Positions 46,041 to 57,058 of a stretch of DNA of 64,000 bases are shown here, piece by piece; positions within the stretch are counted from its first letter, which is position 1, and the number at the start of each line of letters is the position of its first letter. The notes under the pieces are model-generated. The model saw only the letters and a program-made list of their open reading frames with translations. It did not search any database and was not told where the DNA came from. The translations under genes were made by a program, and so were the position numbers. The stretch is from Jaapia argillacea MUCL 33604 (taxonomy: Eukaryota; Basidiomycota; Agaricomycetes; Jaapiales; Jaapiaceae), in the NCBI GenBank assembly GCA_000697665.1, contig KL197711.1, forward strand, positions 1,572,034 through 1,636,033, written 5' to 3'.

Positions 46041-46719
46041 GTGCCTTCTCCTTCTGTGCAATTACTGGTTGGTCTTTGGGCACCTCACCATTGTTGTATT
46101 CTTAGTTACTGTATATCCCTTCGCCTCCTTCATGCTCATGTTTCCATGTTTCCAAGATAGATATGTCTTATGATGAATGCCATGTTTTATGCCATGCCTA
46201 TGCGCGCCTCTCATTAGCAAACTATAATTGAACTTCAAAGAATTCAGGGAACCAAATCACGCCTTGGGATTCCATACACAAATAAGAGCATATTCGGCGA
46301 CAAAAAAAATTTTTCAACATATACATAAGCTTGAATCACGAATCCGCGCACAAGAAGCTGTTAGATCCAAACTGATTACCATCGGCGCCCTCACATATAG
46401 CAGATGGTGCCCGATTACATGGGGATACTATCAGCGCCCTAAGTATCAGGGACGGCGCCTTGAATTATCACAAGACATCAAATGGCCATTTTATCTACCA
46501 CTAGACAATGATTCTCAACCCAGAAGCCTTCATTGGTTTGGATGAGTGATGGTATATATGGAGCCTGCATCCTAGGCATTGTGGTATCAAATACGGATGC
46601 TGTTCTTGACCATGTATCACCACAAATTGAATGGTTGATTCCTGTGTTGGCTGCACAACGATAAGTGCTATGGGCGCCCAAATGGATGGTTATTTAATAT
46701 CACCCTGCCACTCGATGCT
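46041..46719. other. Right subterminal KDZ region without a gene
   Basis: No convincing gene. Several GGCGCC or GCGCCC motifs lie here (near 46384, 46430, 46455 and 46670), as in the left subterminal region. Confidence 0.5.
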
Positions 46720-46929
46720 AGCCAATGTCGGCTGTCTCATTATCAACACCACCAACCCCTTTCTGAGCCGCAGCAATCAAGGTTGGCCAACCAGATATGA
46801 ATGTAATGTCGGCTGACTGATGAACATTGGGCGCCCATGCCATGTCAACCGATGTTGGCTGGCTCGTTAGTATCACTCTTATTGTAATGTCGGTTGACTG
46901 TTAGTAGCTGGTAATTTGGCTGAATGGGC
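46720..46929. repeat. Right inverted terminus of the KDZ element
   Basis: Four inverted copies of the terminal motif are seen: CCAATGTCGGCTG (46724), TAATGTCGGCTGAC (46804), TCAACCGATGTTGGCT (46845) and TAATGTCGGTTGAC (46885). The terminal match ends CTGAA at 46924. The target duplication TGAGCTTGC follows at 46930-46938. Confidence 0.8.
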
Positions 46930-46984
46930 TGAGCTTGCAACTCCCATAGGTCCTCAGGACACATTTCTGTAAATCACATTCTTT

Positions 46985-47560
46985 TCTTTTCCACAGACTC
47001 ATTCCTTACCACTCCTGGTTGGCACAGATCCTCTGATCATTGGCAGAGCACTCTTTCCTGCAACAGGGCATGATTTTCAACCAAGATCTCCAACTTCTAG
47101 GGTGGTGCCAGTATTTTGTTGTGGACTTCTCTCTGATTTCGCCAATGAGAAAAGAGTTAAATACCTTCAGAGGTGCTACCGCAACTCATCTCGACTCCCT
47201 TCCTTTCTTGACTTTCTTGACTTTCTTGACAACATCAACAGCATCCCTCCCTTGTCGAGTTTCCCCTCCTTTGGTCCCTTATCACTCCAGATATGCCTCT
47301 GCCTCCACCGCCTTCCTGGGCGACTGGGAAATGAACTAGCTGACAGTACAATCAATCCTTTGATGCACTCTCATCTAATGCTGAGATGCAACAGTATGGG
47401 GCTGAACTCTGTGATGCATCAGCAGAATACCTTTGCTGGGCCAAGTCAACCAAGAAGAGGCACACCTTTGTCACAACAAAATTCGTGTGAATACATACAC
47501 TCTCTAAATATGCTGTGTGGGAGGGTAAGGAGTTTGATCTCAAGGAACTTTTAGGTCAGC
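46985..47560 (+). pseudogene. Fragment of an unrecognised gene
   Basis: Protein-like stretches alternate between frames: TDPLIIGRALFPATGHDFQP, then LLSDFANEKRVKYLQRCYRN and, in another frame, AEMQQYGAELCDASAEYLCW...KKRHTFVTTKF. A CTTTCTTGA repeat near 47210-47230 gives FLDFLDFLD. No family recognised. It lies directly beside the KDZ target site and may be a host gene remnant or part of an older element. Confidence 0.35.
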
Positions 47561-47682
47561 ATCTCCTTGTTTGCGTGTTTCAATATCATTGCACCCGCTA
47601 ACCCAGCTCTACAGATTGAGCCAAAGATTTCCTTACATTCTCTGTCCAATCATCCTCATCTTCTGTTGACCCCCCTTAAAAG

Positions 47683-47819
47683 ATGTCGTGGAACACCCTC
47701 AATAATTTGCACTGGGACCTAGCTGGCCTGGTATGTTTTTGGGGCCATTGTCAGTCCATTCAGTCCACTGATGTTTCTGTGGTTCACCTTCTGGATGAAG
47801 AGGTACTGTCCACAAGCCA
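47683..47819 (+). pseudogene. 5' piece of an unrecognised gene cut by element C
   Basis: An open frame beginning MSWNTLNNLHWDLAGLVCFW runs up to the TSD of element C. The same frame continues at 57059 beyond the element (QGQHNSTHLMGAGPW), so C landed in this gene or its intron. Function unknown. Confidence 0.45.
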
Positions 47820-48250
47820 TGTTACAAACCATGCCTCAGTAGGACTATTTTCACTTTTTCTTTACTTCACTTCACCATCTTACTATGGACTCCAATTCTC
47901 TTTGACTCACTTCGACTCCTTTCTTACTCATCATTACTACGGACTCCTATTCCCTTTGACTCACTTTGACTCCTTTCTTACTCATCCTTACTACAGACTA
48001 CAGACTGTGCCTACTACAGACTGTGCTTCTATCTAGTATATATACCTGCCTGTATTCGCTAATACTCCCCATCTTGTTCACTTTGTCAATACAAGTCTTT
48101 ACTTGCATTCCCACAAAGTCCAACTTGGTCTCTGTCTGATTTCCTCTCATTATCACCCTCATACTGCCTCACTCTGCATTGCAACCTAAGTACCATCAGA
48201 GAAGTACACTGTCTTGACTTCAGTACTTCATTGAAGTAACAACTTTAACA
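47820..48250 (+). repeat. 5' LTR of element C
   Basis: 431 bp with TG...CA ends and TSD AGCCA just upstream. It contains a tandemly repeated segment around CTTTGACTCACTTCGACTCC and a TATA box (48037-48044). Confidence 0.95.
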
Positions 48251-48262
48251 CTTGAACAAGAT
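48037..48262 (+). promoter_or_regulatory. Promoter and probable self-primer site of C
   Basis: TATATATA at 48037-48044 is followed 34 nt later by ATCTTGTTCA (48071-48080). The exact complement TGAACAAGAT lies at 48253-48262, two bases inside the internal region. Spacing and sequence match element A. Confidence 0.7.
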
Positions 48263-49258
48263 CTCCCTTCTACTTACCTTGCAACTTACTCTAACCTTGT
48301 TATCCAACAAAGGTTATAGAGAAGTTAGACGATTACCACCACACCTTCAAACACAACAATCCATCCGATCTTCGCCAGTCTTCTCATCATCATCATCGAC
48401 TTCATTGTTGATCTACTGTTTTAGACTACCATCCAAAAAATCGGACTATCCCTTGTTACCCATGACATATTTGTTCTCCTCTTCACACACTTTATCAACC
48501 TTAACATCACTGCCTATTTTTGTGTCACCCTCAGCAAAATAGTGCAACAATTGGAGGAGGAATACATCACTCAGAACCTATAATCGGTTATCTCTCACAA
48601 GATAACCTCTTCATGTTGTCACAGAGGATCTACCACCATCCAGTTGATATCTTACCCTCCCTGAAGGGTGGACACTCCCTGCTCTTAAACCGTCTTAGAA
48701 AACCTACCTAATTACATCAACAATCTCACCTATGACCCTATCTACGACACCCCGTGTCTCTTTGGAGATCCTATTGCAATATGAACAGGAGAAAAACCAG
48801 GTTGGGATTACTTGCCAAAAGAAAACTACCCACCCCACAAAAATCTGCCCAAGTTAAAAGACTACCTCGATCAGCTAGTCAAACCAGGACCTTCAAAACC
48901 ACAGATAGTTAAAGAGAAAGCAAGGAGAGGAATCAGTGAATCATCTCGATCACCATGAAATACACCAACCCCCCTTTCTCTAGAGGTTCCACAAATACCT
49001 ACTCCATTAGCAGCATTTGGAGTATACACTCCTGTCATAACTGCACCAGAACAAACACCTGCAGGACTATCCACTGTATTTATTCCATAAATCCAGGAAC
49101 CAGCTCCCCAGTACCCAACTGGTGTACCAATTGTTACACAAATCCCTCATCACTTCAGATCATATCATCCTCCACCTGCTCGATCTCGATCTCCTGATCT
49201 ACCTAGAGGATCTCCTGACCCTAACCCAGACAACCAACCAGAAGATTCAGACAATGAT

Positions 49259-50212
49259 ATGGCAGGAGATTCAAAAGGACCACAGTTGGCTCCTCCTACT
49301 CCATTTACTGGAGATAGGAAAAAGACAGCTAAATTCGTCTCTGAAACTAAACTCTTCATCACCACTAAACCCAAAGAATTCCCCACCGAATTTTCTAAAA
49401 TTGCCTTCATCCTATCCTACATGAAGGATGGACCAGCCAGATCCTGGGCACTGAACTGGATTAACAGCTATAATCCAGACACCGATGAATCAACATTGAG
49501 CATAAAAGAATTCTACAAAACACTGGAGAAAGACTTTGCAAAAATCGATAAAGGACAATCAGCTCATACACAAATCCAGAACCTCAAACAAGGGAGGTTC
49601 TCAGTCGATTCTTTTACCACTGCCTTCAATGAACTAGCAAGGCACACTGGGTTTAATGATATAGGGCTTATGGAAGCCTATAAAAGGGGACTCAAGTGGG
49701 AAATCCTCAAACAAATCATTAAACTACCAACCCCACCAGAAAGTTTGGCATCTCTCCAAGATATGGCTGCCAAATTTGAGCTGCTAGGAGAGGCAGCAAC
49801 AGCAGAGAAAGCCTGGCATGAAGGAAGAGGAAAAGGACCCATCTATCCTTCTGCCTTTCAGACCAATTGGTGTGCTCCATCCACAAACTATAGTCAAGGA
49901 GTCCCTATGGATGTTGATGCTGCCAAAACTAGACCAAAAGGACGATTCAAGAAACTCACTCCTGAAGAACAACTCGAACTTCAGAAAAAAGGAGCATGTT
50001 TCTTTTGTCGCAAACCAGGTCATTTCTCTGGACAATGTCCCTTGAAAAAGAGCAAGTCCTTTCAAGGTAGAACAGCCAATGCAGTTCAAGAAGATGCACA
50101 GCCTAATTCTATCATTGATCAGATCAAGGAATTGGTCACTCAGGTCTCAGAAGACAACCAAGGGGAACTTTTCATGGCTATGAAAGATGAGTTCTCCAAA
50201 TTGGGTTTTTAA
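49259..50212 (+). CDS. Element C gag
   Basis: The 317-codon frame contains a retrotransposon gag capsid region (FVSETKLFITTKPKEFPTEF; ARSWALNWINSYN; AYKRGLKWEILKQIIKLP) and a CCHC zinc knuckle (CFFCRKPGHFSGQC, near 50000-50040). It would form the particle and bind RNA. This frame looks open. Sequence upstream to 48300 may add an N-terminal proline-rich part as in element A. Confidence 0.85.
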   Translation: MAGDSKGPQLAPPTPFTGDRKKTAKFVSETKLFITTKPKEFPTEFSKIAFILSYMKDGPARSWALNWINSYNPDTDESTLSIKEFYKTLEKDFAKIDKGQSAHTQIQNLKQGRFSVDSFTTAFNELARHTGFNDIGLMEAYKRGLKWEILKQIIKLPTPPESLASLQDMAAKFELLGEAATAEKAWHEGRGKGPIYPSAFQTNWCAPSTNYSQGVPMDVDAAKTRPKGRFKKLTPEEQLELQKKGACFFCRKPGHFSGQCPLKKSKSFQGRTANAVQEDAQPNSIIDQIKELVTQVSEDNQGELFMAMKDEFSKLGF

Positions 50213-50318
50213 AGTGCCTAGCGTCAACAGCAGATGTGAAGGCACAGACTAAGGTTCTTTCATCAGACAATAGATACACTATGTTACAAATGGACATTCC
50301 TGACTTGATTTGTGTATC

Positions 50319-50762
50319 TGTTATGACTTGATATACCCGTTTCATTTTTGACTATCTTATCTTATCTTGGACATCTTATCTCCATCTTATCTCACCTTAT
50401 CACGCCGCATCTCAGACTTGCGCTATTTATATCTCGTTGCACTATCATTAACTTGTCTTCTCGTACTATACCCCATTCGGCAGGTTACTGACTTCCTCTA
50501 CATTCTGTACTATTCTCTATTCTTCCATCGCATTCTCCCTTATTCCTTGTACACTATTCTTAGTGCCTTCCATATCCTTCTACCATGTTCTATCACTTTG
50601 GCTCTGGTATATAAGGCACCCTCACCCTCCTGTATTCCTTAAGCTTGTCCACTTGAATAATACAGCTCTTTAGCTGTACCCTTCAACTGGTTCACTCTCG
50701 TTCGTCATCCTCTACAGCCTCAAGTCGTAGCCTGAGTACTAGTTGCTAAAGTGCTCCCAACA
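50319..50762 (+). repeat. Solo LTR D1 nested in element C
   Basis: 444 bp beginning TGTTATGACTTG and ending GCTCCCAACA, with the target duplication GTATC at 50314-50318 and 50763-50767. It has a TATATAAGG box near 50610. It is related to D2 but clearly diverged. Confidence 0.92.
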
Positions 50763-53700
50763 GTATCCACTCTGAAGAAAAATGGAATTCCTTCCTTACA
50801 ATTTGAAGTGGAACTCATAGGGAAGAACCGAAGCACTGTAACAAAAACTCTACTCAACAGTGGAGCCACTGGAAATTTGATCAATACTCGATTTGCCAAA
50901 AAAACATCACATGAACATTCAAAAACTGGAACAACCTATTCCAGTTTACAATATCGATGATGTTGTGAACACATTTAGACTTGTATATTTACTGTTGTTT
51001 TCATTCTTTTATCGGACTACATTCACTTTCGTATCACTTCCCTTGTCTATGATACTTAGCATCCTTTTGTCTCATCTTATCCTATCTTATCTTGGACATT
51101 ATCTTATCTTGGACCTTGTACTATTTATAGCATCCAATGACTCATCTTGTATAGCCTCGTACAGCCTCGTCATTGTTCTCTGTTTCATTGCTCTACCTTC
51201 ATTGTTCATTGTCATTGTTCTGAACCTTAACTCACTTGCCATTGTCCTTAGACATTGTCTCGTTTGCTATTGTCTATAGTACATTGTCCGATATCCCATT
51301 GTTCCTGTAGTATATAAGGACACCTACCTACTTTGTATTCGGTAGCTTGTCCACTTGAACAATACAGCGCTTTAGTTATATTCTTCAACCGGTTTGCTCA
51401 TCTATTGTCATCCTCTACTCTTCAACATTGTAGCCTGAGTACTAGTCACTAAGGCACTCCTAACAGATGACACAGAAAATCAAGATGGAAAAATTGAATA
51501 TTTTGTGGAACTTGACATGAAAGTCAAAGGATCCAAAAATACTTCTCACATCAAAACCAATCGATTTTACATCACCGATCTAGGACAAGAGAACATTGTC
51601 CTGAGAACCAACTGGTTACACAAACATAACCTGGAGATCAAATGGCAAAACTTCAATCTGAAGTTCACATGTTGTCCTGATACCTGCCACATACAAGGAC
51701 TATGCACTGTTCATGCAAAACCATCCAATCAACCCACTACCACATTACAGGAAACAGAACCTGTGCATGTGTTATACACAACAAAACAGGGAGTGTCTTA
51801 CACCATTGCAGACAAGGAGTCTACTCCAAAATTGGTCCAAAATATGTCTTACATATCACAACAAAAAGGGACAAGCCATGAGAAAGGTATCCAAGAAACA
51901 TACACCATCTTTATGGACAACAGAACATTTGGAACCACTAGACCCACTAGATCAAATAGCCAACAAATGGCAACACAAAGGAATTCATATCTATTGAATC
52001 ATCACTGGTCATCCAGATCCAATCGAACCAGTAATACCCGACTACACCCCTTTATCAGAATGACACAAAATTCCAATTCCTGCTAGACAAGCTGCAGGAA
52101 TACGAATCCAGGCACACAGAAATAAATCAATTGAATTAGTGTTAAAAGACACTCAAAAGAAGGGGGAGAAAACATTTGATGAAATGGTTCCACCAGAATA
52201 TCAAAAATATCAAAAAGTCTTTGAGAAAAAGGCTTCAGAGTGGTTCCCAAAAGAAAGGATTTGGGATCATGGGATTGAGCTCAAGGAGGATTGGAAACCT
52301 CACAATTGCAAAACCTATGTGTTATCCCCAACGGAACAAAAAGAACTCAATATGTTCTTAGAGGAACAATTATGCAAAGGATACATCTGTCCCTCCAAAT
52401 CACCACTCTCTTCACCATTTTTCTTCATTGATAAGAAAGATGGGAAACTCCGTCCTACACAGGATTATCATTATCTTAATTCACAAACTATCAAAAATGA
52501 TTATCCTATTCCCCTCATATCCAAGCTAATTGATAAACTTAAAAACACCAAAGTTTGTTCAAAATTAGATCTACAATGGGGATACAACAATGTTCGTATC
52601 AAGGATGGAGATCAATGGAAAGCAGCTTTCAAAACAAATCAAGGATTATTTGAACCCATGGTCATGTTCTTCAGCCTCACCAACTCCCTGCTACATTTCA
52701 AACTATGGTGAACGAACTATTCAAGGACCTAATCAATTGAGGAGTTGTCATTGTATATCTGGATGATATCCTCATCTTCACAAACACATTGGAAGAACAC
52801 AGGAAAATCATGCACGAAGTCTTCCACATCTTGGAAGAAAATGACCTCTTCCTCAAACCAGAGAAATGTACTTTTGAAACATCAAAAGTCAAGTACCTTG
52901 GAGTGATCATCTCTCACAATCTCATGGAGATGGATCCTGTCAAGGTTTCTGATATTCTCGATTGGCCTATACCAAAAATGGTGAAAGAGGTGCAATCTTT
53001 TGTAGGATTTTGCAATTTTTATCAACAATTCATCAAAGACTTCTCAAAAATTGCACAACCACTATTTGAACTTACAAAAAAGGATCACTCCTGGGATTGG
53101 ACAGACAAATGTCAAAACTTGTTCACAGAATTAAAAACATCATTCACTTCCTCCCCAACTCTAGTCATGCCCAACCCCGACAAACCATTCCATATTGAAT
53201 GTGATGCACCAGATTATGCCATGGGAGCTGTTCTGACTCAACTGGAATCAGACAACAAGTACCACCCTGTGGCCTATCTATCAAAATCGTTATCGGATGC
53301 AGAACATAACTATGATATCTATGACAAAGAACTACTTGCAATCATTTGAGCCATGGACGCATGGTGACATTACTTGGAAGGATGCAAACATCCTATCAAG
53401 GTCTACACAGATCATCAAAATTTGGAATATTTCATGACCACCCAAAAACTTAGCTGACGCCAGGCTAGGTGGGCCCAATTTCTAACATGATTCAACTTCA
53501 CATTGATCCACAAACCTGGAAAAACAAACAAGTCAGATGGTCTCTTGAGATAAATCAACCATAAGGAGGGGGTAGAAACTGACAATAAAGATCACATACT
53601 TTTAGGACCCCAACTTTTCTCAAAATCACTTGACGCAAAATCTTTGTTTTGCACCTCTCCTGTGGGACAAGGAAACACCACAACCGAAAACCCATCTGTC

Positions 53701-55272
53701 ACCTGACAAATCAGAATCAACATTCAACAAGCATTAACCTATATGACACTCACTGGAGATCAAGAGTTGAAGGAAGAAATCTAAAAGAGTATGGAACTTG
53801 ACGATGAAGCGTTGACAGCGATCCAAGTCATCAAAAAGCAAGGACCTCAATCCTTAAGTAAAGGATTGGAGGAATGGAATCTGGAAGACAGATTAATCCT
53901 CTACTGAGGAAAGATCTCCATTCCAAAAAATCATGACCTACGAAGAAAAATTGTTTGATCATGCCATGATCTACCAATCAGAGGACATCCAGGACAATAC
54001 AAAACCCTGGAGATTGTGCAAAGAGATTATTGGTGGCCTGGAATGTTGATCTTCGTCAAATAATACATTGATAGATGTGCTATCTGTCAATCAATGAAAC
54101 CTAGAACACATCCAACCAACGAACCACTTCATCTAACAGAAATTCCAGAACAACCCTTTGGGACAGTCACAAATGATTTCCTCACAGGATTACCAGAAGC
54201 TGATGGATACGATGCCATCCACATAACCATGGATACATCAACCAAAACTGCTATCATCACACCCTGCCACAAAACTGTAGACTCTGAAGGCACTGCAGAA
54301 ATACTCTATAACAATGCCTTTCAGTGTTATGGATTCCTGGACAAACTAATATCTGATAGAGGACCACAATTCACATTGGCAGTGCTCAAAACTCTCCTTG
54401 ATCAGTTTGGAGTATGATCAGCCCTCAGTACAGCCTTTCATCCACAAACCGATGGAGCAACAGAGAAAGTCAATCAAGAAATGGAAGTCTATCTTTGAAC
54501 GTTCTGTAATCGAAATCAGAACAACTGGCCATCACTTCTACCAATCACAGAACTCACTCACAATACATGAATACACTTTGTCACCAAGAAAACTCCATTT
54601 GAACTGATGCATGGTTTCACACCAAACATCGCCCCATCTCTGAAACTGGCACCAGACATTCCCCAAGCAAACCTGCAATTAGAACAGCTCTGAGAAGCAA
54701 GGAAAGAGGCTGAAGCATGTTTCATCATCCCTTCAGAAGCTATGAAGAAACAACACAATAGATATGGAGAGAAGGGACCCCAATTCTTGAAAGGAGATTA
54801 CATTTGGCTAGAAGGAATGAATGTTTGAACAGAATATCCTTCCGCCAAACTATTGCCTAAACACCATGGACCCTTTGAAATCAAAACCATCATAGCCCCT
54901 GGAACATATTGATTGAAACTACCCAAAAAATGGAGAATCCATCCAGTGTTTCATGCAGGACTTCTATCTCCATATGTCAAAACAGATGCACATGGCCCCA
55001 ACTTCACAAGACTTCTTCCAGATCTAGTTGAAGGAGAAGCGGAATTCAAAGTTGAAGAAATCATCAACTCGAAATATATGAATCAGAAGACCAAAAAGAA
55101 CATCAAATATTTGGTTAAATGGAAAGGCTACCCAGAATCAGACAATACTTGGGAACTGATCAGAAATTTACGCCATGCATCAGAATACATCGAAGAGTTT
55201 CACAGAAAGAACCCCAAATCACCTCACCCAGCCTCCATTCTACTTGCAGCTTTGAAAATACTGGAAGAATAA
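50763..55272 (+). pseudogene. Element C pol region with chromodomain
   Basis: Parts in order: aspartic protease remnants on both sides of D2; reverse transcriptase ([20 protein letters not shown] near 52400; YLDDILIFT near 52760); RNase H (about 53180-53560); integrase (GHPGQYKTLE near 53985; NDFLTGLPEADGYDAIHIT near 54175; SDRGPQFT near 54355); and chromodomain (FKVEEIINSKYMNQ to LVKWKGYPESDNTWE, about 55045-55155). Broken in many places; a fossil. Domain order and sequence are those of element A. Confidence 0.9.
50961..51465 (+). repeat. Solo LTR D2 nested in element C
   Basis: 505 bp beginning TGTTGTGAAC and ending ACTCCTAACA, with the target duplication GATGA at 50956-50960 and 51466-51470. 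TATATAAGG box near 51310. It shares the 3' half with D1 (TGTCCACTTGAA, CTTTAG, GCCTGAGTACTAGT). Confidence 0.92.
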
Positions 55273-55473
55273 TGGACTTGTGCCTGGATTGACATTGAAG
55301 TGAATCGTGCTGCAAGGCAATGCTTCCCTACAGCCCCAGAATTCTTACCCCAGAATCCCGATCCTAGAAATATAAGAACCTGACTCCTGGACTTTATTCG
55401 ACATCATTCCACTGTCCCAGTGAAACACCCATACTCTCAGTCTCTCAAACTTGTTCCCCTGCTATAAATCATC

Positions 55474-56346
55474 ATGTCTTCCACCTACTCCAACAATGGA
55501 TACAATGGCAAGTCTCCCCTTGCCTTGTCCTCCATCTCTCTCCTGGCTCTCATTCCTTCCACTACTTCACTCCCACCATATGGATCTTCTCACAAAGAAG
55601 ATAATAACAGTTTTGACAATATCTACTATAACCCTCCAACAGAAGTCAAGAGAGAACTGCTCTCTCCCCATATCCCAACTCCTCTTCCCCCTCATATTCC
55701 AACCCCCATCACCAATCACAGGGCAACCTGTAAGACTGAGTCCCCAATCACCACATCACCCTCCACTCCTGATGAATTGTGGCTTGGAACTAGCTTCTGC
55801 ACCTCATACAATGTATGGGGGAATACCATGAACAACCATAAATTGTCATCACCATCCCCTCTGCTTCTTCGTCGATTGGGTTGTATCCCATCAGCAAAAT
55901 GTTGGAACTGTAACAGCTTCAGACATGAGAAGCAAAATTGCCCTTGTCCTCATGTTATCAAATCCCATCCTCGCCCACGTACTACCAAGAAGCCTTGCTT
56001 CCCCACCACTCCTCCCCCTCATAGTCCCTCGTATCACCCTGAAACTCCTGATTATATTCAGAACCCACAACCTCTCCCTCCAGTCCCCACTCCAGCCCAA
56101 TCCCCCATCCATGTCCTGACACCCCCACCTCGTCCTTGGACCCCCCCAGCCATCATCCCAGCCTATGTTGAACCAGAGGTTGGCCCAGCATTCACATGGC
56201 CACCTCCTCCTTTAAAGAAATATATAGCTCGAGGCTCCAATATGATGTTATCTAGTGCACATGCCAAACATCTGGAGTTTCTCGATCAACAAGAAACCCA
56301 AGCTCATCAAGGAGTCCAAATGGCATTGGAATTATGGATGTCTTAG
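55474..56346 (+). CDS. Element C 3' frame with zinc-knuckle-like motif
   Basis: This 290-codon frame lies after the chromodomain and before the 3' LTR. It is Pro/Ser/Thr-rich, with a CxxC...H...C motif (CWNCNSFRHEKQNCPC, near 55900-55945) like a gag zinc knuckle, a long proline-rich linker (PPVPTPAQSPIHVLTPPPRP) and a C-terminal segment MLSSAHAKHLEFLDQQETQA. It may bind nucleic acid. An extra frame here is not part of the standard Ty3 layout. Confidence 0.65.
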   Translation: MSSTYSNNGYNGKSPLALSSISLLALIPSTTSLPPYGSSHKEDNNSFDNIYYNPPTEVKRELLSPHIPTPLPPHIPTPITNHRATCKTESPITTSPSTPDELWLGTSFCTSYNVWGNTMNNHKLSSPSPLLLRRLGCIPSAKCWNCNSFRHEKQNCPCPHVIKSHPRPRTTKKPCFPTTPPPHSPSYHPETPDYIQNPQPLPPVPTPAQSPIHVLTPPPRPWTPPAIIPAYVEPEVGPAFTWPPPPLKKYIARGSNMMLSSAHAKHLEFLDQQETQAHQGVQMALELWMS

Positions 56347-56627
56347 GCACGACAGAGAGAACAACACCTCAACACAAGTACTGGATGAGACTGGCCTCAA
56401 ATTGCCCTTGTCTATCAACAAGCCCCTCCTCCACTGAATAGTGATCTTTTCCTCCCCTGCACTGTTGACTTCAATGGCCTGCTCCCATCCCACAATATAA
56501 AGGCCGACACTAGCAAGCCAGTTCAACTTGTTGAGATGCCTGGACCTTCCTGGGATGAATGGAACAAATTCACTGGATCCCAAAAACTCACATTTCAGGA
56601 GAAATATTGGGCTTAGAAAGGGGATAG

Positions 56628-57058
56628 TGTTATGAACCATGCCTCAGTAGGACTATTTTCACTTTTTCTTTACTTCACTTCACCATCTTACTACAGACTC
56701 CTATTCCCTTTGACTCACTTCGAATCCTTTCTTACTCATCATTACTACGGACTCCTATTCCCTTTGACTCACTTTGACTCCTTTCTTACTCATCCTTACT
56801 ACAGACTATGGACTGTGCCTAGTACAGACTGTGCTTCTATCTAGTATATATACCTGCCTGTATTCGCTAATACTCCCCATCTTGTTCACTTTGTCAATAC
56901 AAGTCTTTACTTGCATTCCCGCAAAGTCCAACTTGGTCTCTGTCTGATTTCCTCTCTTTATCACCCTCATACCACCTCACTCTGCATTGCAACCTAAGTA
57001 CCATCAGAGAAGTACACTGTCTTGACTTTGGTACTTCGTTGAAGTAACGACTTTAACA
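56628..57058 (+). repeat. 3' LTR of element C
   Basis: 431 bp, preceded by the purine tract TTAGAAAGGGGATAG (as in A) and followed by the TSD AGCCA. Confidence 0.95.

Larger units (their letters stand above)
18890..46929. mobile_element. Large KDZ DNA transposon with TET/JBP and other cargo
   Basis: The two ends match in inverted orientation. TTCAGCCAAAT (18897-18907), then ACAGTCAACCGACATTAC (18921-18938), is mirrored by 46884-46901 and 46914-46924 with almost equal spacing. TGAGCTTGC flanks both sides (18881-18889 and 46930-46938), an 8-9 bp target duplication as reported for Zisupton-type elements. Inside are a KDZ transposase, a TET/JBP-like dioxygenase and four further genes. The 28-kb span includes the later 12.5-kb insertion B, leaving about 15.5 kb. 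GGCGC/GCGCC occurs roughly 39 times in the element proper by my count, against about three in the adjacent 8 kb on the left. The transposase is broken, so this copy is probably immobile by itself. Confidence 0.85.
47820..57058 (+). mobile_element. Ty3/gypsy chromovirus, element C (9.2 kb, with nested LTRs)
   Basis: LTRs of 431 bp (47820-48250 and 56628-57058) begin TGTTA and end TTTAACA, flanked by the 5-bp duplication AGCCA (47815-47819, 57059-57063). The internal region holds gag, pol with chromodomain and a 3' frame with a zinc-knuckle-like motif. Pol is a close relative of element A, but the LTRs differ from those of A over most of their length. Two solo LTRs (50319-50762, 50961-51465) are inserted in it. 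The LTR pair differs at a few percent of sites, mainly transitions. The copy is heavily broken, with many breaks. Confidence 0.95.

Noticed and set aside
56632-56844. Short frames in the C LTRs
   Set aside because: Same reasoning: repeated TC-rich LTR sequence, not genes.
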